Shown: piece by piece, positions 1 to 9,498 of the stretch | Layout of the letters: every line of letters begins with the position of its first letter | Numbering within the stretch: the first letter of the stretch is position 1 | IMG/VR virus record: IMGVR_UViG_3300020455_000080 | Span: 1-26,647 of that record | Source: a virus | Length of the DNA: 26,647 nt | Strand: one strand, 5' to 3' | Position numbers and translations under genes: made by a program | Notes under the pieces: generated by a model | Databases searched by the model: none | What the model saw: the letters and a program-made list of their open reading frames with translations, nothing else | What the model was told of the DNA's origin: nothing

Positions 1-377
1 AAATAAACTAGATCACCCTCTTTAGGTCGGGTAGTTAACTTTACATTAGATTCGTTTTTAAGTAATGGTTGAATATAGGTTTCCCATCTTTCTCTAGAAA
101 TAACAAGAGTTACTTCATTTGTTTGCTCAATACCAAACTTAGATAATAATGTAGGATTATCTGCATAACCATCAAAATTATCAATATATGCTTCTAATGG
201 ATATGAATCATCAAACTTAGATTTAACTACTTCCCTTATAACAGATTTCTCCTCCATGTATTTTCTAGGAAGATAATGTATCTCAACACCATACATCCTC
301 AACTGTTCGTTGATTAAATCCTGAACTAAATTCTGTTCAGATCTTGCACCTTGTTGAAAGAATGGATTAAGTGCCAT
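1..377 (-). CDS. gp14: Neck protein gp14, T4-like (partial, 3' end outside window)
   Basis: I translated the first 125 codons by hand. The protein begins MALNPFFQQGARSEQNLVQD and ends at the window edge with a stretch including TTRPKEGDLVYF. The opening, the 'LINEQLRMYGVE' segment, 'SKFGIE', 'ISRERWE' and 'RPKEGD' match the gp14 neck protein of marine T4-like phages as I remember the family. In T4, gp14 works with gp13 to complete the neck and to join the filled head to the tail. The start codon shares one base with the stop of gp13 (TAATG), so the two are probably translationally coupled, as fits proteins of one complex. No well-placed ribosome binding site is visible: an AGGA lies only two bases before the ATG. 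The stop codon and the C-terminal half lie outside the window. Confidence 0.92.
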   Translation of the reverse strand, partial: MALNPFFQQGARSEQNLVQDLINEQLRMYGVEIHYLPRKYMEEKSVIREVVKSKFDDSYPLEAYIDNFDGYADNPTLLSKFGIEQTNEVTLVISRERWETYIQPLLKNESNVKLTTRPKEGDLVY

Positions 378-1228
378 TATCCTATCATATCAAGTGGAGG
401 AAGTTCATAAGTATTAGACATTTGTTCTCTGATGATTTCTAAATCTTTTTCTGCATCATCATAGATTTGTCTACCATTTAACTCTACTCCACCAGGTAAT
501 TTAACACCTTGGAACTTAAGTAAATTCTGACCCCATTGTCTCTTCATAAGAGCAGTAGCATATTTCTTTAAGAATGAATCATTCCATACTCTTCCATAAT
601 CATTAGGATCTAATTGTCTAAAACAATCAATAACCAAGTAATCATCTTTTGATACACTACCCCAATCAATATCAAGATACAACCTATCCATTCTCTTATT
701 AAATCTTATTTGTTTCTCTGTTGTCAATAAAAAATTAATATCTTCAAGATATGTCTTAGTCATCGCATAGGTTAATAATTCAGTTGCACCCCAATAATAA
801 ATATCATTCAAAAACATCTGATACTTAACACTAAACATATTATTTGTCATAGTGTTAGTACCATCAAAATGGTATATCTTAGTTACACCAATAACTGCAG
901 GAGGAATTTGTAAAAAGTTACTATTCTCATAATAACTAAAAGTTGTTTCTGTTCCAGCAATATCCGCAGTTGCCGTTGTAGTCGTTATTCCAGTCTGTTT
1001 TTTATTAGTTTCCATCGAAGCTCTGCCCCGATCAATATCATCTTGAGTTATTTTATATTTAAGATACGCTTGTGCAACACCATCAAAATGCCTTTCTTGA
1101 AAGTATTGAACTGCATCATCTATCACATCTTCAACTTGTTCATCAGCAATATTAATTTCTAGCACTGGAGCACCCAGTTGCCTCTTGCAATAGTTTACAA
1201 ATTCTGTCCTATTTGATGGAGATGCCAT
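377..1228 (-). CDS. gp13: Neck protein gp13, T4-like
   Basis: This is a complete 283-residue protein, close to the 309 residues of T4 gp13. It is recognised by the N-terminal pattern MASPSNRTEFVNYCKRQLG, by the acidic helix 'EQVEDVIDDAVQYFQERHFDG', and by 'KRQWGQNLLKFQGVKLPGG' with the following 'ELNGRQIYDDAEKD', all usual in marine T4-like gp13. In T4, gp13 and gp14 form the neck that stabilises the packaged head and receives the tail. The ATG lies 24 bases after the preceding gene. A possible ribosome binding site AAGGG (1240-1244) has a long 11-base spacer. A late-promoter-like CATAAATA lies 21 bases ahead of the start, so this gene may open a neck transcription unit. Its stop overlaps the gp14 start by one base. 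The neighbouring gp14 makes the assignment firm. Confidence 0.94.
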   Translation of the reverse strand: MASPSNRTEFVNYCKRQLGAPVLEINIADEQVEDVIDDAVQYFQERHFDGVAQAYLKYKITQDDIDRGRASMETNKKQTGITTTTATADIAGTETTFSYYENSNFLQIPPAVIGVTKIYHFDGTNTMTNNMFSVKYQMFLNDIYYWGATELLTYAMTKTYLEDINFLLTTEKQIRFNKRMDRLYLDIDWGSVSKDDYLVIDCFRQLDPNDYGRVWNDSFLKKYATALMKRQWGQNLLKFQGVKLPGGVELNGRQIYDDAEKDLEIIREQMSNTYELPPLDMIG

Positions 1229-1249
1229 TTATACAATTACCCTTGAATA

Positions 1250-1257
1250 TATTTATG
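1250..1257 (-). promoter_or_regulatory. Putative T4-type late promoter ahead of gp13
   Basis: Read on the minus strand the bases are CATAAATA, seven of eight matching the T4 late promoter core TATAAATA, and a full match to the looser NATAAATA form described for T4-like cyanophages. The site overlaps the TAA stop of the preceding gene and ends 21 bases before the gp13 ATG, which would give a very short leader. It is one of three such sites in the few inter-gene gaps of this window. Because the DNA is AT-rich the match alone is not proof. Confidence 0.55.
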
Positions 1258-1657
1258 GTGCTGAAGCTATGCCAGTATATACTAGAATATTTCCATTTAC
1301 TATATTGTAAATAGTTGATCCAGAACTGACTAAAACATTATACTCATATCTTCCTTCAGAAAGACTCGTAGTTGCAGTTGATCCTAAAGATACATCAAAT
1401 ATTCCACCACCAGCACTACTAAAACCTACAGTAAATGTTGCTGCTGGAGTCGTTGTTGCTGCAACACCTGCACTTTTTTGCATCTGACCAGAACCTGACC
1501 AAACCGTTGTCGTACCATATCCTTGAAAATCAAAAGCAACATCAGAAGTATCAACCACATTAAAAGTAGTTTTAAAATCTGAACCAGTATATATTGTTAG
1601 ATTAGCAACATATGGTACTCCTGCATTAGGGTCAAATGTTAAATTTTTACTTGCCAT
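1253..1657 (-). CDS. Small beta-rich virion protein, gp13-adjacent (134 aa)
   Basis: This is a 134-residue protein beginning MASKNLTFDPNAGVPYVAN. It is rich in Thr, Ser, Gly and Val with almost no predicted helix, and has no signal peptide or membrane segment. The last third alternates hydrophobic residues (GIFDVSLG, then 'LSEGRYEYNVLVSSG', then 'NIVNGNILVYTG') in a way typical of an Ig-like beta sandwich, and recalls the N-terminal domain of BppU-type baseplate upper proteins. That likeness is my inference from pattern only. I recall similar small proteins beside neck or baseplate genes of T4-like cyanophages, where they are called structural or hypothetical. The start is well supported: AAAGGA (1666-1671) sits eight bases ahead, the best ribosome binding site in the window. 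The gene starts 11 bases inside the preceding one. A role as a small decoration or adaptor of the baseplate or neck is possible, but the function is unknown. Confidence 0.8.
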   Translation of the reverse strand: MASKNLTFDPNAGVPYVANLTIYTGSDFKTTFNVVDTSDVAFDFQGYGTTTVWSGSGQMQKSAGVAATTTPAATFTVGFSSAGGGIFDVSLGSTATTSLSEGRYEYNVLVSSGSTIYNIVNGNILVYTGIASAP

Positions 1658-1871
1658 TGACCAGTTCCTTTAATAGAGATTTGATTTCACTAAGCTCACC
1701 TTTTAAATTGGCAAGATCTTTTTCCATAAATTCCACTCTTTCATTTTTTAAATTTTTTGCATTTCTAGATGCAACGTAATGTTGATAATCCAAAGAATTT
1801 ACATTGATAATTGTGCCTGTATGAGGATCCCTTGCGAGATCCTTATGTCCTTCAATATTGTAAGGGTTCAT
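1647..1871 (-). CDS. Small coiled-coil protein, hypothetical (74 aa)
   Basis: A 74-residue protein beginning MNPYNIEGHKDLARDPHTGT. I chose the ATG at 1871, one base after the TAA of the upstream gene. A longer reading from a TTG at 1880 adds only three residues (MLN) and would overlap that stop. The N-terminal half carries 'NPYNIEGHKDLARDP' and 'GTIINVNSLDYQHYVASR', a pattern I remember from short proteins next to structural genes in marine T4-like phages. The C-terminal 30 residues (from about ERVEFMEKD to LLKELV) have regularly spaced Leu/Ile/Met with charged residues between, which predicts a parallel coiled coil. No ribosome binding site is clear, so translation may depend on termination of the preceding gene. 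Its place between baseplate and neck genes suggests a minor virion or assembly protein, perhaps oligomeric. The exact function is unknown. Confidence 0.75.
   Translation of the reverse strand: MNPYNIEGHKDLARDPHTGTIINVNSLDYQHYVASRNAKNLKNERVEFMEKDLANLKGELSEIKSLLKELVNGK
1666..1671 (-). promoter_or_regulatory. Ribosome binding site of the 134-residue protein
   Basis: Read on the minus strand the bases are AAAGGA, with eight bases between it and the ATG at 1657. It lies inside the 3' end of the upstream small gene. It decides the start of the 134-residue protein despite the 11-base overlap, and it is the clearest Shine-Dalgarno match seen here; most other starts in the window have weak or no matches. 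Confidence 0.6.
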
Positions 1872-1872
1872 A

Positions 1873-4800
1873 TTAAGCAAGAGCCATTACACGTAGATCT
1901 TTAACCTTCGGAACAAATACTTGACTTGTTGATGTTAATAGAAGTTTGATTCTATAATATCTGAATGAAGGCAGAGTATCAGCAGTAAAAGTATATTCTT
2001 TAAATGCTGAATTATCACCAAAACCATACTGACTTGATGCAGTAACTAATGAATCAGATAATCCATCACTATTTTGTGCAGTAATTATTTCACCTCTACT
2101 ATTAAGATTACTATAACCTGGGAATGGTGTAAATATTGGTTCAAATCCAGGATCATTTCCAACAGCATAGAATGCTCTTATATTTGCATCAGAATTAGTA
2201 TGACCTGATAATACTATCTTGATTGATGTAGCAGAATTTTCTAATTGAAGTTCCTTAGTGATATATTGGCAAGCAGTAGGATCATCGGTAATAGATTTTA
2301 CTCTACTATCTGTAGCATAATTACTAACAACACTATTGACCCTATTATTTGTAAGTATAGTGCTTACTCTTTGAGCATCAATTACTGGACTTACTTTATT
2401 ATCAGTAGTTGCAAGAGTCAATCTCATTTGAAGAGACTTATTACCCTCAACTTGATCTAATTTTTCATCTTCATTAATTTTAGAATAAACTGCTCTTGGG
2501 GTATCAAGATAATTTGGTTCACCTATTGAAATAGATTCAAATCCTTCATCAAGATATGGAGTTTCATCTCCACTAATACTTGCAGAAGAAGTAGTTCTTA
2601 CCTCACACCCTAAAGTAGTTCCTGTAGTAGTAACATTTTGAACAATTGGAGTAATGATCTCAAATGGCATATTTTGTGTTGCCCTTATTTCATATCCTCC
2701 ACAAGACTTAGTTTTATTTAAGTATAGTTTAGGGAATCCCTCATCATTACTTCTATCATCATTGATAGTACCTATTCCAGTCATATCAAGTTTTATATTA
2801 TATGAATCAAATGCAATTGATCCAGTAGGTGATGTTGATGTAGAAGTTGAAAGTCCATGAGTTGTGTTAATTCTCTTAAGACTAACTCCACCGAGTTCAT
2901 ACTTATAAACAGGAGTTCCTACAGAATATTCAACTTTATCATCTCCTCTAGCAGAGATAGTAATTACATTACCAGTTACATTATTATACTCAACGATTTC
3001 TTTTCCAATTTTCACATATCCCCTATTAGTTGTACCAACTCCAACATTTTCAAAATTTTCATAGACAGAACCATCATCAACACTAAATGAAGATTCATTA
3101 CCAGTTTCTAAAGCAATACTCAATTTACTTGGTTTAATATCAGACTGAGCATTTGATATTTTAACTCTATTTTGAGTAGAATACATTCCATGATTCTTAT
3201 GATTAACCTTTACATGTAATCCATCAGATTCTACATCGATAGAACTAATCTGAACATCACCACCATTAACATATCCAAGTTCAGTCTTAATACCAGAACT
3301 ATTTGTATAGAATAGAGTATTAGCAGTACCAACAACAAACTCACCTTGAATATTATCAATAGTCAATTCATTAGTCATTCCAATACCAGTAATACTAAAT
3401 CTAGCATTACGTCCAACAGTTCCACTACCACCAGTAGAAAGTCCAATAGTAGTAATACCAATAACATCTCCTACAGAGTATCCTGTTCCACCACTAGTGA
3501 TCGTAGCAGCAGCTGCAACTCCATTATTAACATAAACATCCGCAACTGCTCCTCTTCCTGTACCAGTAACTGTAACTAGATTTACACTATTGAAGGTTTG
3601 ATTACCATCAAGAGGAGTATATCCAATACCAGCATTAGTAATACTCAAACCAGAAGGAGTTATAGATCCACCAGATCCAACAATATTACCCTCTGCCATC
3701 GTTCCATCTTGAATAATGGTATTACCTAATTCATAACTATCACCAACGGTTGTTCCAAGACCAACTCTTATCTTTCTAGAACCAAGAATTAATGAATCTG
3801 GTGCTAATGTAGGAATTTGATTATTTCCTTCAGTAAGTTCTGGACTATAGAATTCAACAGTACCCGATGTTTCAAAGTCTGCTCTATACATTGTAAACTT
3901 CAAATCTTCCCATTGACTTGGTTCCCATGTAGAAGCATTTTGTGACTTAAAGAGTGAACCTAAGTATGGTTGATTGGAAATGTATGTGTCAGTTAATATA
4001 TCAGTTTCTCCTATTCTTGAAATATAAACACTATACTTGGTAGAGTTAGATGCTAAAGCAACAGCATATTCAGTATTATTACCTTCAAGATAAACAGGTG
4101 CTTTAAATTCAACTGTAGTTGCCACAGATCCATCTGCGGAAAGATTAACTTCTGCAGGATCTAATACAATTTCTGAGAAAGGAAGAACATGTTGTGTAGG
4201 CAATCCATTCTTCATAGATCTAATCTGGAATACCACAGGTATATCCATATCATCTTTAGTTCTAAAGAAGACATCACATTTAGTAACAAATATTCCACCA
4301 GCATCCTCAACTAAGAAAGACTGTGCAAGAGGGTCATACCATCCAATAATTTGTTGATTTACACTTTCAGAAACCACAGTGCTTCCTACAACTTCGGTTC
4401 CAAGACTTCTATTAACATTTCTATCTTGGAATGATTGTCTTTGCTCAAGTCTTGCATTTCTTACAGAAACAATATTCTCCTGAACAGTTTCTAATGTTCC
4501 AGCAGATGTAAATGTTTCATCTGTGACAGTTGTAGCATTATCTGGATTATTGTCTGGATCATTGGTTAATGTAAGAGTTTTACTTCCTGTTTCAAATCTT
4601 GGGAAACTAATATTATTAGGATTCGGAATATAGAAAGATCCAGCACAGAATGCACCAATATCCGAAACAAGAGACATTGCTTCAACAGTTGCTATTGCTC
4701 CACTACTTTGACCTCTGAAAACCATTCCCAGATCAATATATCCAAAATATTCACCCTGTGGTTCATTTGATAATGAGAATGTATCCACATTCAATATTGT

Positions 4801-7800
4801 TGAAGTAGATGAGTATGATGCAGGGAATGCTTGATTAGTATAAGGATTTTCTGCAAAAACCTTAGTAGGAATATTATATGGTCCTTCCTTATGGTTTGAT
4901 TGTGCAACCCTAAAAGTAATTCCTGGTGTACTATCAGAAGTTATTTGACTAAGACCAGTTGGATTAACCATCCCCACAACCTTTTCACCAACCTGGAAAG
5001 TTCCAGATGTCATAGAAATTTGAATTATCTTAGGTACACAATATCTGGTAACATCTTGACCATCAAAGAAAGCATAAAGTTTTGTTAGAGGTTTAACTCT
5101 CTTAGCAACAAATTCAATATTTCTAGACCTCATGAATGGAATAAGATCTCTACTTACAACTCTATCACCAACGGAGGTTCTTTCAAATGATTCAGTAATT
5201 AATGTTTGAGAACCTGTTCTATTTTCAACACCTTGTTGAGTTGTAGTTCTTGTTGTTTCTCTACTTACTCTATTAACAGTCTCTCTAATTCTTCTAGCAG
5301 GGTTTCCAAATCCACCACTAAAGTTATTAATCCAACCACCCATTCCAAAGACACGAGTTTGATTAGAAATTACAGTATCTCTATTAGTATCATTAGTTGT
5401 TGTTCCTGTCCATGTAGTCTGCCATGAACCCCATACAACAGGACCAAATCCTGTTTGTTCGTCTATCTCACCATTATCAACCATTCTGTTAAAGACTGAT
5501 TGATAATCACCCTCAACATTAATAACTTTAGGTTGCAATCTAGCAGTATCAACCCATGTATCAGATGCAGGAGTAATCTCCATAGTTCCTTGCCAAAAAC
5601 TAATTAAGAAAGGAGTAACACTTTCTGATCTAGTTGCAAAACTTTGTTTTAACCATTCAACTTCAGAATAATCTAAAGTTATAATATCACTTTTCTTTCT
5701 TACATTAATACCTTCAATTGTTGAAAACTTAAGATCATCTGTAGAATTATTACCAACAACTGGTCCAAAAATTAAATCAACAGAGTTGGTATAATGTCTT
5801 GGTCGTAATTCTTTATTCTTTGTATCAATACTATTATTAATAGGAATTGCTTGCTCTTGAGTCTTAAATCCAGTAAAGTTGTCTACAAAGAAACCAGATT
5901 TAAATCTATTCAATCCATCACCATCAGCAACAAACATATTTGCCGTATTAGTTTCTAATAAAGAAAGAGTAGTATAATACTCAAGATTTTTAATTCTATT
6001 TTCAAGATTCTTGATGTCAGACATCGTAAATCTCTTACGATCTAAGAAATCAATTTGAGCTCCAGCAACATTATAAAGATAGGGTGGAAGTCTAACAGTT
6101 GCTATTTCTATAGCACCATCAACAGGAACAGGTTTTTGTGGATCTTCCGCAGGATCTCCATACTTAATTTGGAATACTCCTTCTTTACTCAAAAATATTC
6201 TATCTATTCTTCCAAGGAAGAATGAAAAATCAGTTAATAAAGATTCATCAGATGCTAAAATATTAGGAGCAGAATTTCCAGATGCATTAAAGTTTCTTCC
6301 TTTGAATTCAAGAGGAGATCTATCTCCTTCAGAAACAGAAGAAACAGCACTTGCTCTAGGTCTAATATCAATTATATCTGAATTGGAAATATCATCAATT
6401 TTTGGAATATCTATACCATAATCATACTGATCATAAGAATTAACAGTTATAAAATCACCATTATCTCCAGAATCAAAAGATCCATTAGAATAGTATATTT
6501 TTATCTTTTTAGTTGGAGCATCTGAATCAGACTTTCTCTTAATCTGACCTATATTGTAAATAGTGGATTGTTGACCATCAACAAATGAGAAATTTGGAGA
6601 TATATCAAAACTTGGAGAATCTAATGATGAAAGTATTGCACTAGCACCAGATTCTTGGAATTGAACAGTTTCTCCTTCTTTAAATAAATGCTCATTTTGA
6701 TAAATTACACTAATTACACTATCACTAGGTTTTTCTGCAACTATAGCTACAGCATCACTAGATTGACCTATAATTTGCTCACCAACTATCAATTCATTAG
6801 TTGTAGTTGATTGAGTAATAATAGAAGAAAGAGTAAGTTTGGGTGATGATGGATCACTCGTATCCGCTGATTCAAAAACTGATAATACCTCTATAATATC
6901 AGAATCATTTATAGATATATTTTTATCCTGAACTCTTGTTCCATATGGATAACTACCATATGTTAATCCATCATTTAATGTAGTAGTTCCAATTCCAGAA
7001 GCAGCATCCTTAGAATAATTAACAACTAAAGACTTAACAGCATTTCTTATCTTCTGTTTTGCTTTTGGTTTTTGCTTTTTAATAGTAGCAATTAAAGTTG
7101 CTCCTTTATTAGCAGCAGGAGGATTGGATAAACCACGAATCTGGCAAGTATTTCCAGATCCAAAATCAAATTGATCTGCTGTTAATTCATGAGTCTTACC
7201 ATCTGCACCAATCAAAGAATATCTCTTGGCAGTAAATGGTTGGAAAGTTTCACTAGTATCTATTGTTGGAAGAGGAGTTTCTAATCTACCACTACTAATA
7301 TTAACAGCAAATGTTTTTCTTATAACAACTGATGCACCTGTTAAATCAACATCAGATACATTTCTCTTAGAAAGGCGAGTATATAATGTATTATCACTAG
7401 AACTATCTAATTGAGTTGCTAAAACTTTTAAATCACTTACACTTAAAAAGGGAGTTACGCTGGTAATACCAGAAGCAGTTGTTGGTAATCCACCATTACA
7501 TATACCACTTACTGTTGTAACACCTACAACAGTAACATTATCAGTTCCAACACTAATTACTCTTGATAAAATAGGATCTTCTGATATCGCAAGATCACTA
7601 TATGAAATAAGATTACCAATAGTAGTAATTCCTGGAAAATTAGGATTAGTGCTTTGTATCTTGGTTCCTGCAGCTCCTTTATCTACACCAACTGTAGCAA
7701 CTCCTACATTAAATAATGTAGAAGGAATTACATTAGCACTAAAGGTATTAATACCAACAGTATTATTATCAGTTCCATAAACAGATTGAACGTCTGAAAC

Positions 7801-9492
7801 AGTATAATCAGTAATACCTATTGCAGTTCTTCCATTATCAATACCATTAATTATTAATTGCTCATTCGTAATAAAATTACCATTTTTTTCATAAACAGTT
7901 AAAGCTACTCCAGCAGAAACGGAATTTACAAGAAAAGCAGTAGCACCACTATCCTTTCCTTCAACAAAAGCAGGAACAGATTGGGTAATAGATTGGTTTA
8001 ACTCTATTTCACTAAAAGTTTGTACATCATATAATGCAAGATCCCACTGATTTTTTTGCTTATCAGAATCTGAAACTTCATAAGTACCCGATTCAAGTCT
8101 AAAATCATACACCCTAGCAAGACCAACTTCTTTACCTGAAACAGTTTCAGAATTAACACCAACTCTTTGGTCTCTTAAACTTAGAACATATGTACTACCA
8201 ATACCTACTGTCGGAGTTCTAAAAACACTGTTTATCTTAAGTGTTGGTCCTGTATTATAGATTATTGATTGATCTTTTAATGTCTTTATATCTCTTGGTT
8301 TAGGTACATCAAGGAATGTTGGATTAAGAGTTTCAATCTCATAACCCTTTACATAAGCTTTACCTGGAGAAAGTTTATATAATGCTAAATCATCACTTGG
8401 AGTTTCTCCACCTGGTGTAAATTGACCTGCTTTAAATACTCCCCTATTTCCAATATTATCATCTAAAGATTCTAAAAGAGTAACATCAAAAGGTTTTACA
8501 TCATAATTACCACTTTCATCAAATGTTCTTCTTGCAAGAGTATCAGTTAAATCAAAGTTAGATGAATAAGGTGAGGTTCCCCCTAAAACTGCTCCTCCAC
8601 CTACACCTTTTCTTTGAGATTTTAAAACACCTGGTTCGTTATTAGCACCAATAGTAGCTAATTCAATAAAAGAATTATCATCAAAATCATCTAATGATTT
8701 TTTAAACAAACTTAGAGATATTTTTAATCTATCTGCACCTGGAGCAGAAAAATTATTATATCCTTGAGAATTATCATTCAAACTTTCATCTATATCTGAA
8801 TTAATTATCTCTTCATTTACAAATAATCCTACCCTATAACTTGGAGCACTATTATATTGATCTAGTATAAGAGTTTCTTGATTTACATTACAAAATTGAC
8901 CACGAACAAAATATACTCCATTTTGAATCTGAAATGATGATCCAGTTACAGCAGCATCATTTGCCACTGTAATAGCAAAAGGAGCTCCAGCATCAATTGC
9001 AGTATTACCTAATAATCCTGAAGTTATTATTTCTGAACATGATAATTCTTCTCCATCAGAAAATACTTGAGTAGAGTTGTTAGATGTATTAGATGTTAAG
9101 TAATTTATATAAAGAGTAAGTTGACCTCTTTCAGAATCCTCTGCTAATAAAACTTTATCTACAACAGCACTTACACCAGATCTTTGTCCTGTAATTTTTG
9201 CACCAATTAATTGATCCACATATGCAGATACAGGAACTCCTTGATAATTATTATTAATCTGTATACCATAATATATACGATTATATCCAGTATTACCAGG
9301 TATTACTTTTGCACCTTCTTTAAAAAAATGTTGACCAAATTTTTCAATTTGATTCTGTAATATAGACTGAAGAGCTGTTAATTCTCTAGCCTGAACAGGA
9401 TATCCTGGCTTAAATAAGACTCGATAAAAATCATTAGACGGATCATAATCGTCAAAATATGGGGCTACATTTAAGTTGGTTTGCTGTGGCAT
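1873..9492 (-). CDS. Large DUF4815-type baseplate/tail protein (2,539 aa)
   Basis: The N-terminus (NVAPYFDDYDPSNDFYRVLF, then 'PGYPVQARELTALQSILQNQ' and 'KVIPGNTGYN') is the recognised start of DUF4815-domain phage structural proteins. Further landmarks known from this family are a Lys-rich stretch near residue 805, a short coiled coil near 1150-1175 (MSDIKNLENRIKNLEYYTTL), 'IPFMRSRNIEFVAKRVKPLT' with 'YAFFDGQDVT' near 1450, and 'WYDPLAQSFLVEDAGGIFVT' near 1715. Residues of about 1940-2210 hold GxGY modules like those in gp8 and the giant protein. There is no signal peptide, membrane segment or enzyme motif. The gene starts six bases after gp8, without a promoter-like site or good ribosome binding site, so it is probably co-transcribed and coupled with gp8. 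It fills the place of T4 genes 9-12 and wac, so a peripheral baseplate or fibre-anchoring role is likely; this is inferred from position. Confidence 0.87.
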   Translation of the reverse strand: MPQQTNLNVAPYFDDYDPSNDFYRVLFKPGYPVQARELTALQSILQNQIEKFGQHFFKEGAKVIPGNTGYNRIYYGIQINNNYQGVPVSAYVDQLIGAKITGQRSGVSAVVDKVLLAEDSERGQLTLYINYLTSNTSNNSTQVFSDGEELSCSEIITSGLLGNTAIDAGAPFAITVANDAAVTGSSFQIQNGVYFVRGQFCNVNQETLILDQYNSAPSYRVGLFVNEEIINSDIDESLNDNSQGYNNFSAPGADRLKISLSLFKKSLDDFDDNSFIELATIGANNEPGVLKSQRKGVGGGAVLGGTSPYSSNFDLTDTLARRTFDESGNYDVKPFDVTLLESLDDNIGNRGVFKAGQFTPGGETPSDDLALYKLSPGKAYVKGYEIETLNPTFLDVPKPRDIKTLKDQSIIYNTGPTLKINSVFRTPTVGIGSTYVLSLRDQRVGVNSETVSGKEVGLARVYDFRLESGTYEVSDSDKQKNQWDLALYDVQTFSEIELNQSITQSVPAFVEGKDSGATAFLVNSVSAGVALTVYEKNGNFITNEQLIINGIDNGRTAIGITDYTVSDVQSVYGTDNNTVGINTFSANVIPSTLFNVGVATVGVDKGAAGTKIQSTNPNFPGITTIGNLISYSDLAISEDPILSRVISVGTDNVTVVGVTTVSGICNGGLPTTASGITSVTPFLSVSDLKVLATQLDSSSDNTLYTRLSKRNVSDVDLTGASVVIRKTFAVNISSGRLETPLPTIDTSETFQPFTAKRYSLIGADGKTHELTADQFDFGSGNTCQIRGLSNPPAANKGATLIATIKKQKPKAKQKIRNAVKSLVVNYSKDAASGIGTTTLNDGLTYGSYPYGTRVQDKNISINDSDIIEVLSVFESADTSDPSSPKLTLSSIITQSTTTNELIVGEQIIGQSSDAVAIVAEKPSDSVISVIYQNEHLFKEGETVQFQESGASAILSSLDSPSFDISPNFSFVDGQQSTIYNIGQIKRKSDSDAPTKKIKIYYSNGSFDSGDNGDFITVNSYDQYDYGIDIPKIDDISNSDIIDIRPRASAVSSVSEGDRSPLEFKGRNFNASGNSAPNILASDESLLTDFSFFLGRIDRIFLSKEGVFQIKYGDPAEDPQKPVPVDGAIEIATVRLPPYLYNVAGAQIDFLDRKRFTMSDIKNLENRIKNLEYYTTLSLLETNTANMFVADGDGLNRFKSGFFVDNFTGFKTQEQAIPINNSIDTKNKELRPRHYTNSVDLIFGPVVGNNSTDDLKFSTIEGINVRKKSDIITLDYSEVEWLKQSFATRSESVTPFLISFWQGTMEITPASDTWVDTARLQPKVINVEGDYQSVFNRMVDNGEIDEQTGFGPVVWGSWQTTWTGTTTNDTNRDTVISNQTRVFGMGGWINNFSGGFGNPARRIRETVNRVSRETTRTTTQQGVENRTGSQTLITESFERTSVGDRVVSRDLIPFMRSRNIEFVAKRVKPLTKLYAFFDGQDVTRYCVPKIIQISMTSGTFQVGEKVVGMVNPTGLSQITSDSTPGITFRVAQSNHKEGPYNIPTKVFAENPYTNQAFPASYSSTSTILNVDTFSLSNEPQGEYFGYIDLGMVFRGQSSGAIATVEAMSLVSDIGAFCAGSFYIPNPNNISFPRFETGSKTLTLTNDPDNNPDNATTVTDETFTSAGTLETVQENIVSVRNARLEQRQSFQDRNVNRSLGTEVVGSTVVSESVNQQIIGWYDPLAQSFLVEDAGGIFVTKCDVFFRTKDDMDIPVVFQIRSMKNGLPTQHVLPFSEIVLDPAEVNLSADGSVATTVEFKAPVYLEGNNTEYAVALASNSTKYSVYISRIGETDILTDTYISNQPYLGSLFKSQNASTWEPSQWEDLKFTMYRADFETSGTVEFYSPELTEGNNQIPTLAPDSLILGSRKIRVGLGTTVGDSYELGNTIIQDGTMAEGNIVGSGGSITPSGLSITNAGIGYTPLDGNQTFNSVNLVTVTGTGRGAVADVYVNNGVAAAATITSGGTGYSVGDVIGITTIGLSTGGSGTVGRNARFSITGIGMTNELTIDNIQGEFVVGTANTLFYTNSSGIKTELGYVNGGDVQISSIDVESDGLHVKVNHKNHGMYSTQNRVKISNAQSDIKPSKLSIALETGNESSFSVDDGSVYENFENVGVGTTNRGYVKIGKEIVEYNNVTGNVITISARGDDKVEYSVGTPVYKYELGGVSLKRINTTHGLSTSTSTSPTGSIAFDSYNIKLDMTGIGTINDDRSNDEGFPKLYLNKTKSCGGYEIRATQNMPFEIITPIVQNVTTTGTTLGCEVRTTSSASISGDETPYLDEGFESISIGEPNYLDTPRAVYSKINEDEKLDQVEGNKSLQMRLTLATTDNKVSPVIDAQRVSTILTNNRVNSVVSNYATDSRVKSITDDPTACQYITKELQLENSATSIKIVLSGHTNSDANIRAFYAVGNDPGFEPIFTPFPGYSNLNSRGEIITAQNSDGLSDSLVTASSQYGFGDNSAFKEYTFTADTLPSFRYYRIKLLLTSTSQVFVPKVKDLRVMALA

Positions 9493-9498
9493 GATTTT

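Noticed and set aside
1878-1880. TTG start for the small coiled-coil protein
   Set aside because: It would add only three residues and overlap the preceding stop. The ATG at 1871 is a better start codon and matches the place where the recognisable N-terminal motif begins.
3346-3579. Plus-strand open frame rich in Ser, Asn and Thr
   Set aside because: It is antisense to the GxGY part of the DUF4815 gene. Its composition reflects the repeated coding pattern, and there is no ribosome binding site or known motif. The other plus-strand frames at 2245-3090, 4900-5427, 7226-7414, 10267-10476, 14483-14734, 24174-24392 and 26068-26268 were rejected on the same grounds.
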